A DNA stretch of 64,000 bases from Symbiodinium microadriaticum (lineage: Eukaryota > Sar > Dinophyceae > Suessiales > Symbiodiniaceae). The stretch's first letter is position 1, and every line of letters begins with the position of its first letter. Below are positions 56,395 through 64,000 of this stretch, one piece after another. The notes under the pieces are model-generated. The model did no database searches. It saw nothing but the letters and a program-made list of their open reading frames with translations, and was not told where the DNA came from. The stretch lies in NCBI GenBank assembly GCA_001939145.1, contig LSRX01000434.1:203081-267080 (forward strand), read 5' to 3'. A program made the translations under genes and the position numbers.

Positions 56395-56585
56395 CGACGT
56401 TCTTTTTCGGGCCTTGCCGACGAATCCGATTGGGGCCTTGCCGACAAAATTTCAGGCCTTGCCAACGATGTTTCGGGTTTTTGGCCTTGCCGACGAATTT
56501 TCGGACCTTGCCAAAAAATTTCGGGCCTTGACCACGATATTTTTGGGCCTTGCCCACGGATTTGGACTTTGCCCACGAATTTCTT
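56395..56585. repeat. Complementary GGCCTTGCCGACGAA array
   Basis: Seven to eight degenerate copies of TTTCGGGCCTTGCCGACGAA, the reverse complement of the array at 54413-54600, so the two arrays form a large inverted pair about 1.8 kb apart. Confidence 0.9.
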
Positions 56586-56599
56586 AAGGTTTAAATTTC

Positions 56600-56735
56600 T
56601 ATATGAAAGAGAGGTCTAGGGTTTGGGTTTAGGCTTCAGGGGGTTTTAGGGTGTAAGGTTTTTGGGCATCAGCGATCTCAAGGCTTAGGGCTTGGGGTTT
56701 AGGGTTGGGTTTTGTTGGGATTAAGGTTTAGATCC
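56600..56735. repeat. Degenerate telomere-like repeat
   Basis: GGTTTGGGTTTAGG, GGGTTTTAGGGTG and GGGTTTAGGGTTGGG words, including the phrase GGGCATCAGCGATCT that also occurs in the 34.8 kb block and, reversed in part, near 55565. This suggests one dispersed unit. Confidence 0.85.
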
Positions 56736-57211
56736 CCTACTGTTACTAATGGGTGTGAGCTTGGGCCCCCGTCCATAACCGCCAATATCGGTAGCCATTT
56801 ATTCTGTCAGACATGCTGACTGGCCTTAGAAGCAGAATAAATGGCTGCCAGGACGTGGAGATCAATTTTCCGGTTCTTGTGCGGCAGGCTCAAGTGAGCC
56901 CTCAACCTTAAGGCTGTGTGTTGTTGTCGGAGCTATCGCTGCCTAGCTGTTTCCTCATAAGCCACACATGTTTAAAGGAACGCGCTTCTGCAAGCCGTAG
57001 GAAGTCGCAGATGGGTTCCGCAGTAATGCCGTAGTAACTTTCCGGGGGTGGGCGAGTCCTGCAGACTCATTCTTGGTGCCAGGTGGTTCTTGTTCATTGG
57101 CGAGTGCATGAATGGTCGACCGGCAAGACCCGGAAGTACTGCACTTTTGCTGCAAATAGTTGTTGAACGTTTTTTCTTATCAGTGAGTACCTCCCTGGTT
57201 GATGTGTCAGA

Positions 57212-58125
57212 GCCTGTCTGTCGACTTGTGCCATCCGAGACAAGTGGAAATGGTTCGAGAAAACGCTCGACTCCCACAAGAAAGCGAAGCAGTATGCATT
57301 CGTATCTGCAGTTTGGTGCCGCCAAAATCGAGCAAGGTCAGACATGCTTCCTCCAGAATTCAGAACAGGTTGGGGATCCATTGGACATTCCTGCCGAGGG
57401 CTCCCCAACAAGGTAGAGGCCATCCCTCAACCCTAGCCCTAACCGTGCTTGTTCGAGAGAGGAGCCCAACTCACCCGAGACCATCGATCGGGGAAGATTC
57501 GCAGATCGTCGCCTTCTTGGACGAGACTTCAGTTTCCCTGGCTACTGTTCGGAGCATCTGGCGAGGAGCCGTGAAACGTCGGAACAATGCCACCAAGCCT
57601 TCCGCATCTGCGCACTGCGTCTCTTCCTGCGCTGCTCTGCGGATCGTCAAGCTGACTCACACAAGCGAGCACCGTTACTTGCGGCCTCTCAAAGCCTCTG
57701 CTTATAGAGCCAGCTGGAAAGATAGTGGCTGAGGTGCGCTCTGACCCCGTTGAGTGCTGCGAGGGCCGGGGCATCTGGCGCTAGAACGAAGGTGCTGCAT
57801 GCGCTGTCACAGCTCAGGGAGCGGTCGGATCTGTTCCAGACCCAGGATGTGCACATTTTTTTCCCGAGCCCGAGGCGACAGAGTTGTCCAGCGAGCGCAG
57901 GGTCTACTCCTTGATGGCAAGGACTTTACGCGCACCACAGGGACAAAGTGCATCGAGAGCTTTCTGGACGCTTTGCCGAGCATGTACAAGCAAGCGGGCT
58001 TCAACTTGCTGAACGATGCGGGCGAGATTGCTATCAAGCGCAATGGAAATGACGTTCACCTGGTTTGGAAGCATATCGTCAAACGAGCGCCGGAGTACTG
58101 CGGGATTATCGTTAAGGGTTGGTTT
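57212..58125 (+). CDS. Three-exon gene fragment of unknown function
   Basis: Exon a (about 57212-57412): DKWKWFEKTLDSHKKAKQYA, then FVSAVWCRQNRARSDMLPPE, ending AACAAG|GTAGAG (GT donor). Exon b (about 57500-57700): RRLLGRDFSFPGYCSEHLAR, then SRETSEQCHQAFRICALRLF. Exon c (about 57890-58125): GLLLDGKDFTRTTGTKCIES, FLDALPSMYKQAGFNLLNDA and IAIKRNGNDVHLVWKHIVKR. All three have strong protein texture in frames that differ from one another, as expected for separate exons. Charged and helical; no domain recognised. Exact joins between b and c were not worked out. Confidence 0.48.
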
Positions 58126-58127
58126 TT

Positions 58128-58330
58128 TTGAGATTAGGGCTTTGTGTTTCGGGTACGGGGTGTAAGGTTTAAGGTTCGGGGTGAGGTTTTAGGATTTATA
58201 TGTTGTTTTGGGGTTTAGGTTTGGGTTAGGGCTTTAGGATGTGGGGTCAAGGGTTTGGGATTTTGGGTTTAGGGCTCGCTCAGCTGGCAGAGACAGCAGG
58301 CTGTTGAAGCAGGTTTAGGGTTGAGAACCT
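58128..58330. repeat. Degenerate telomere-like repeat
   Basis: GGGTTTAGG, GGTTTAAGGTTCGGGG and GGGTTAGGGCTTTAGG words. Begins directly at the end of the exon-like frame at 58125. Confidence 0.85.
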
Positions 58331-58834
58331 TCCCCGGGTTCTGGCTGAGGGGTGAAGGACCTGACGAGAGCACAGAAAGACGGTGCGCATGTGAACCCCC
58401 AAACCCTCAAATTACAGACCTCTGACCTGAAACGCACCCGGGCGTGTCCGAAACACCCCCTTGAAGAGGCTGAAACGCATCCATGCGGGTCCGAACAGCG
58501 GACTTGAAACGCAACTCGCTGTACACAAAACGGCGGACGCGAAACGCACTTCCACCCCCATTGGTGCTCCACTATACAGTCCCAAACCCAGCTAAATACC
58601 CCAAACCCAAGCACGGATCTGAGAAGCTGTCCCACACCATAGCAAAACATAAAATCCTTACATACTCACCTGCACAGGTACATGAAGTCTCGCAAAAAAG
58701 TAGAAACATACCCGTTCCTAGAATGACGGTCCTTCCTTCTCGCTGTCACACTGCTTGTACTGTTTACTGTCCTGGCAGTTGAGTTCGGGCTGAACTGAGC
58801 AAACTACCCTTGTTAGCCGCATCTTGTTATTGTT

Positions 58835-58965
58835 ATGTTGTTCTTCTTCTTCTTCTTGTTGCCGTTGCGGGTGTTGTTGCTGCTGTTGATGTTCTTGTGA
58901 TCGTGGTCGTGGTCGTCGTTGTCATCGTCGTTGCCGTCGTCGGCGTTGTCGCTGTTGTGGTAGCT
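58835..58965. repeat. Trinucleotide-rich stretch (TTC, GTT, CGT)
   Basis: TTC x5 followed by GTTGTT, CGTGGT and GTCGTC runs. The poly-Asn/Asp/Lys minus frame is an artefact. Confidence 0.92.
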
Positions 58966-59734
58966 GCAGTGGTTTAGCATGTTGTCTCGCTTGGGAGGGA
59001 TATTAGTCATGGTCCAAAGTGCTTGATTGATAGATGGACCAACCTCCATGGTTTCAGCTTGAAGGTGCGCAATCAGGTTTCCATTCGATTCAAACAACAG
59101 AAGCCCCGTGCACGACGCTTTCTGCAGCTTGCAGCCTGCAGCCTGCAAGCATGCCAGGTTTCCGGCGCTGTGGCCCAGGAGCGGCGGCGCTTGGCTCGCA
59201 CGGCTGGGTTGGGCCGGGCGAATGCCCGGAGCCCTGAAAGATGAGATGCAAGCAGGGCTTCGGAGTTCTGTGCTTCGGGAGCCCCCCCCTTCCCCGTCGA
59301 CAGTGTCTGCATGTTGCCTCGATTAGTTACCGCCGTCCGGCTCACGTGCGCGTTGACAAATATAATCAGCTCTATATCCTTGACAGGGTGATCAGACTGT
59401 CCTAAAGCTGCCTTGGCAATACGGGACATGGCAGCATGTTGCTGACGAGTTGCTGCCTCACTTCTCAACATGTCGCAGGACGAGCGCGGAAACAATGGAC
59501 AGCAACCAAGAGCTTAAGCCCGTCGATACCCCGAGTCCGCTCTCTCGATGTCTTGTACGCATGAAAAGCACCCGTGAGCTGCGAAAACCTTAAATTGGCA
59601 ACATTCCACAGACATCGGTAGCCCAACATGGCTCACCCCACGTTGCTGCTTGCACTGGCGGCTTTTGCTGTGAGATGTGCTGCGGACATGGTCGCAGTGA
59701 CAGGGGCGCGACCGGGAGAGTCAAGCCAACGTTA

Positions 59735-60585
59735 GGGCTGGAGGGTCCGGGTTTTTTTCGGGTTTCGGGTTTGGGAAGTTTAGGGTCGTAACTGGGGTTT
59801 CGGGATTTCGCGTTTAAAGATTCAAGGGTCTGTTAGTTTAGTTTAGGTTTACGGTGCTGGAGTTTAGTGGTTTAGGAGTTACAAGGTTTGGGGGTTAACT
59901 TTAGGGGTTTGGAGATTTAGTGGTTTACCGGCTTGGGGTTTCGGGTTTGGGGTCTAAGGCTACGGGGTGTATGGTTCAGTCGTCTATGTCACGGCATCAT
60001 TGTCTAGTTCTTGGTTGCAGCGTTTAGCGCATCAGGGTTTGACAAGTCAGAGTCGGAGGTTTGAGGATTTGGTGTTTAGAGGTTGGGAGTTGGGGTTTAA
60101 GGGTTTGGGGTTCTTCAATCAAGGGTTTAGGGTTTGGAGTTTAGGGGTTCAGGATTTCGGGCTTGTCAGGGTCTTGGTGTTTAGGGTTTCGGGCCACAGA
60201 GTTTAGGCGTTTAGAGGGTTCAAGCAGCTCGGGGTTTTGGAACTTGGCGTTTGGAGATTTGGGATTTAAGTTTAAGGGTTCTAGAGTTCTAGGGTTTAGA
60301 GGAGTTGGTGGCAGGCCTGGCGCGGATACATGATTTGGGAGTTTCGAGGTTTAGGGCTTGCAGGGTTCAAGGTTGGTTCGGTCGCGTTTTGGCGCTCAGC
60401 GGTTTGGAGATCTTCGGGGTTCTAGGGTTTCGGGGCTTGGAGGTTTGGGTTTCAGGAATTTCGCTGTTATTGGTTCAAGGGTTGCGGTTCTAGGGTCTGC
60501 TGGTTTGACGGTTAAAGGGTGTGGGGTTTCGGGCTCTTTGCGTAGCGTAGGCGTTTGGAGGGGTAGGGCTAGGGTTGCTTTATAA
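59735..60585. repeat. 850-bp sea of degenerate telomere-like words
   Basis: Dense GGTTTAGGGTT / GGGTTTCGGG / GGTTTGGAG variants, G-rich on the + strand throughout. Frames through it (e.g. 60305-60493) reflect the repeat. Longest such stretch in the window. Confidence 0.88.
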
Positions 60586-60696
60586 CTATGTTTTTTTACT
60601 GGGCCCAAGCCCTCGCCATTGATAGCCAAATAATACTGAGTGCAAGCGAGTTGGCAGATTTTTGTCTTTCGAGTTTCGTTTGCTGTCGGAAAATGG

Positions 60697-60838
60697 ACAA
60701 TGGCAAGATGCAACACCCGCCTGAATCCACCTGACGACCGCCTCTTGTGGAGAGATGGAAAATTAAGAATCGGGGAGCTACCGTCAGCTGTCCTGTACAG
60801 TTTTGGCTTTCCCAAATCCTGTTTGCTGGGAGGTAAAC
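60697..60838 (+). CDS. Exon candidate, unknown (gene group E)
   Basis: Frame MARCNTRLNPPDDRLLWRDG, then KLRIGELPSAVLYSFGFPKS. Balanced composition and possible ATG. Begins where the telomere-like sea ends. No family recognised. Confidence 0.38.
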
Positions 60839-61081
60839 TTCAGACTGACCATCGTCCTTTTAGATTTCTGCCGTGCCTTTACTGCACATCCTAGGTCCAG
60901 GAGCACAACAGGCACTTTGTCGATCCTTCAAGGAATCATTCTCCGCGGCTAGAGTGGATCCTACCTCGGGATGCAAACCCCAACCCACTAGAGTCAGCAA
61001 ACCATCTACTGCTCTCAGTTTCGGACGGGACCATGACCGCAGCGTCCAAGACACTGGTTGCTTGACACCTGCCGTTTGTAG

Positions 61082-61226
61082 CTGGGATGTTCGGAAGCTA
61101 TGATCACGGCCAGCTACCACATCCAATTTGCAGCGGAGGCCACCGGCAAGCTCGGACGGCACGCTGTGCAGCAGCTTGTGGAGCAAGGCCGTTCCCTCGT
61201 TGACAGTCTCGGGATTTGGAACACGA
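61082..61226 (+). CDS. Exon candidate, helical (gene group E)
   Basis: Frame EAMITASYHIQFAAEATGKL, then GRHAVQQLVEQGRSLVDSLG and IWNTN. Strong helical texture; no family. Sequence just downstream (61245-61340) carries short GACGCATTG repeats. Confidence 0.45.
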
Positions 61227-61504
61227 ACTGTATAGGAACGTGCATGCATGGACGCATTGGGTGGCGCAGACGCATTGCGAAGCAACATTGGATAGGCGTT
61301 GGATAGGCGAAGACGCGTTGAGGAAGCGGAGACGGCTTCAGAAGACACGTTGCGAGGCTACGGTTCCGGTGGGCGCAGACGCATTGCGAAGCCGCTTTCA
61401 CGACATAGCGGCCACGAACAGGATGCGAAGACAAGTTCACATGCATGACTCGCATGACATTTGATTGGGCGTGGGTCTCGCAAGAGATCTGATATTACAA
61501 TCAT

Positions 61505-62125
61505 GGGCTCTCCATCAGTCCAAGGCTCCATCCTGGGAGGTTCAGGTGTAATTCGAAGAGTTCGGATTGTAAATGAGTGTGAAAAGGACCAAAACAACCC
61601 ATCCCCCAACTCCATCTCCATACGTGCTCCTTATTGAGGGGAGGAGCACGTGTGGAGATGGCGCAATCTGTATCTTCGGCCAGAGGTACCGTAGGCGTCC
61701 TCATTAGAGCTTGATTAGAGCCCACATTGCCTGCGGAAAGCCCGTCAGTCCAAGGCTCCACCCTCGGAGTTCAAGATTTGTAAGAGTTCTGATTCAAAAG
61801 TCAGGGCGCCCCATCAGTCCAAGGCTCCATCCTCGGAGTTCAATTTTCGTATCAGAGTTGTGATTTCAAAATCAGGGGCCCCCATCTGTCCAAGGCTCCA
61901 CCCTCGGCGTTCAAGGGTTGTAAGACTTGTAAGAGTTCTGATTTGGAAATCAGGGGCGCCCCATCAGTCCAAGGCTCCATCCTCGGAGTTCAATTTTCGT
62001 AAGCGTTGCGATTTCAAGATCAGGGGCGCCCCATCAGTCCAAGGCTCCACCGTCGGCGTTCAAGGGTAGGGGGCGCCCCATCAGTCCGAGGCTCCTCCCC
62101 GGAATTCAAGCTTTATAGGAGTTCT
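61505..62125. repeat. Tandem family CATCAGTCCAAGGCTCC (47-89 bp period)
   Basis: Anchors at 61513, 61743, 61812, 61883, 61972, 62032 and 62079. Units contain CCTCGGAGTTCAA, GTAAGAGTTCTGATT and ATCAGGGGCGCCC. The spacing varies because inner blocks are deleted or doubled. Confidence 0.93.
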
Positions 62126-62377
62126 GATTCCCGAATCCCGAAGGTTACTCCGTCCGCTGCCTCTGTCGCTCGGCGCCGACAAAGCCCAGCAGGGGCGAGG
62201 ATGCCACGGCCGGCGAGGCTCCGACCCGGTCATACCGAGCCAAGAGTAGGAATAGATTGCAGGGTGCCATACAGTTCTCAACGGATTGCGTAGGTTCCGG
62301 GAGGGACGAACACGGCCCAAACTGTGAGCTCAAATCTTCTAAAAGTAGTTTGAAACTGTTGAAAAAACGTACTACAG

Positions 62378-62505
62378 GCTCCGGGCCGCAGCCTCAAAAG
62401 CCCAACGAGTGCGACCAGTTTTGCTTTCCCAAGCCATGGAACCCGTCATTGCACACGAAGGTCGCAGCATGGTTGGCTACGCTACCGGGAGTCGAAGTAT
62501 TTCAG
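62378..62505 (+). CDS. Exon candidate (gene group E)
   Basis: Frame LRAAASKAQRVRPVLLSQAM, then EPVIAHEGRSMVGYATGSRS, after CTACAG|G and before TTCAG|GC. Both borders fit the AG|G pattern. A longer ATG-initiated frame over the same bases (62257-62769) has poorer texture here. Confidence 0.48.
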
Positions 62506-63639
62506 GCGTGCTCCGGTACGGATTGGATAGAGGTACAGAGTGTTTGGGGGTTTTGGCTTTACAAGATTGGGGAGGCTGAATCATCCGTGATCCCCATTAT
62601 AGACCCAGGCCAGAATCAAAATGCGAGTGCACTAGTTCTATCCTACAAAAACCAAAGCCCCCAAACCTTCAAAATGACTTGCACCTTTATTCTCAGAAGA
62701 GTTCCGGTTGCTGTGGAAGAACTGTTGATTTGGAGTTTTGTTCTCTGTGGTCTGTCGTTTCGGGCTTAGAGTTCACTGCTTTAGCGGTTCCGGCAGCGTT
62801 CTTTTGACCAGCTCGCAGGGAGTAGGGTTTTGAAACTTCCAGGTTCGGTGTTTGCTTCACAGTTGCGTGGCTCAGGTTTGGGATCCGTTCGATCCTATTG
62901 CATCGAGGGATGCAAGATGCTGTCCCGCTGTTTTTCTTGCAGCGAAAGGAACCGAGCAGGTGCAAGTGCCAGGAGATGATAGTATCCTGCGAATTTTCCT
63001 GCTTTTGTTCCGGAGCAGTCCGGCTTTCTGTGCGCTAAACTTTGTGGTTTCGGCTTGTACATGGATGGTAGCACCTGGCTTTGGGATAAGGTTTGAGGGC
63101 TCAATCTACGGCTTCGAAGTCTCGCCTGTCAGGGCCAGGTGACCGAGAAGGAGAAAGTCATGGAGTTGCTGCGAGGCAAAGAGAGCCCAGAGCCCCTGGA
63201 TATGTCGGGAATACGATGACCAAAGCAACATCTTGCCGAGAAAGGCATTGAATGGTTTTAACGGAATACGCCAAATGCGCTTGGTAGCCCCAAGACCATA
63301 GTCCTCAGCTGGTTTGTAAGAAATAGGACTGTCGGGAGCACGTAACTTAAGCTGGACACAGCAGTACTGCCTTGTCTGAGTGCTGGTGGACATGCCGTCT
63401 GATGTAAACATCTTGCCGCTTGATGAGCCGCATGTCGTTCTTCAGAAGTAGATTCACTGTGAGTCAGTTTGGGACCAGAGCCGGCAGCAAGGCTTCGGGA
63501 GGAAATGCGGAACTTCGAGGACACTCCGGTGACATAACCGCCCAAACACACCTGGGCAATTCCTACCGTGGGAGCATCGTAAGAAGCCGGGCGGCCCAGA
63601 CAAGAACATGCAAAGCGAAGCCCAGCCCCCATGGCCGCG

Positions 63640-63775
63640 GGAGGCCTCATCTTTGCCATTCCCTCAACTCTGGAGGCTGCAGCGCTTGCTTGGCTCTTCA
63701 CGGCGCCAAGCGTTACACTGAGCCCGAGGACTTGCTTCCCTGGGTGGATGCCGCTCGGACGCAGATGCGGGGTTC
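63640..63775 (+). CDS. Exon candidate (gene group E)
   Basis: Frame NSGGCSACLALHGAKRYTEP, then EDLLPWVDAARTQMRGSG. EDLLPWVDAARTQM is clearly protein-like; the frame remains open to 63857. Unknown family. The rest of 62510-63640 has no frame I can defend. Confidence 0.38.
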
Positions 63776-64000
63776 AGGGTTAAAGGCAGTTAAAGGTATT
63801 GAGAGTTCAGCTCCCATGGCCGACGTCGGATACAGGGCTTGCTGGGTCGAGGCCTGAGAGGACTAATTCAGTGCAATCTTCCGCGAAGCACCTGCCCCTG
63901 CCTGGCACACATCCCACACTGGGCGGTGGCACAGAACCGGAAATCTGACTTCGAAAGATAAATCCGTCTCAAGCTGCACCATCTGAGCAAGAGTAGATCT

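Noticed and set aside
1-64000. tRNA, 5S or other RNA genes
   Set aside because: Scanning by eye for T-arm-like GGTTCGAATCC words with matching acceptor stems gave no convincing structure. A covariance-model scan would be decisive, and absence here is not proof.

Overview
The window looks like nuclear DNA of a photosynthetic dinoflagellate (peridinin type, Symbiodiniaceae- or Polarella-like). The evidence is internal. A phosphoglycerate kinase gene carries a tripartite plastid presequence with an FLAP motif, and its introns start with GC as often as GT. Other introns start with GA and are bounded by short direct repeats. Interstitial TTTAGGG-type arrays are common, minisatellites are abundant, and nearly all convincing coding sequence lies on the + strand, as in dinoflagellate unidirectional gene arrays. 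I saw no prokaryotic operon, rRNA, tRNA or CRISPR signal.

Layout. 0.9-18.6 kb: many short + strand exons separated by introns and repeats. Several encode Ala/Arg/Trp-rich helices resembling the centrin-binding (Sfi1-like) helix pattern. I read them as fragments of one or more large coiled-coil or cytoskeletal genes; which exons belong together is not proven. A MITE-like inverted-repeat element (10.85-11.08 kb) and a CCATCTAT microsatellite lie among them. 19.08-22.68 kb: complete plastid-targeted phosphoglycerate kinase in five exons (521 residues). 22.9-32.6 kb: a second series of short + strand helical exons, interrupted by a TTTAGGG-linked tandem repeat block (24.75-25.99 kb) and by a broken J-domain-like cassette built around a 63-bp inverted repeat (27.97-28.61 kb).

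37.26-47.06 kb: a DNA cytosine-5 methyltransferase gene with motifs I, IV, VI and VIII in exons at 37.26-38.17 kb and the target-recognition/motif IX-X part at 46.33-47.06 kb. The 8.16 kb between them behaves as one intron (reading phase fits exactly) and contains a same-strand, multi-exon transposon-like unit. That unit has a roughly 942-residue protein with hAT-transposase-like signatures and a second protein with a C/H cluster and a GRPLG domain. Low-complexity AAAAGGTAA arrays lie at 37.0 and 45.6 kb on either side, and in reverse orientation at 53.5 kb. 47.26-52.49 kb: a further multi-exon gene of unknown function with a CxxC-type N-terminal domain and long acidic/helical exons, possibly part of the same mobile unit.

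52.5-64 kb: repeats (an inverted pair of GTCGGCAAGGCC arrays, degenerate telomere-like stretches, trinucleotide runs, a 47-89 bp tandem family) with isolated exon candidates, including a three-exon group at 57.2-58.1 kb and one possible minus-strand gene at 55.8-56.2 kb.

The phosphoglycerate kinase and methyltransferase calls are firm. The short-exon calls rest on codon and amino-acid texture and on splice-like borders only, and are marked with lower confidence.
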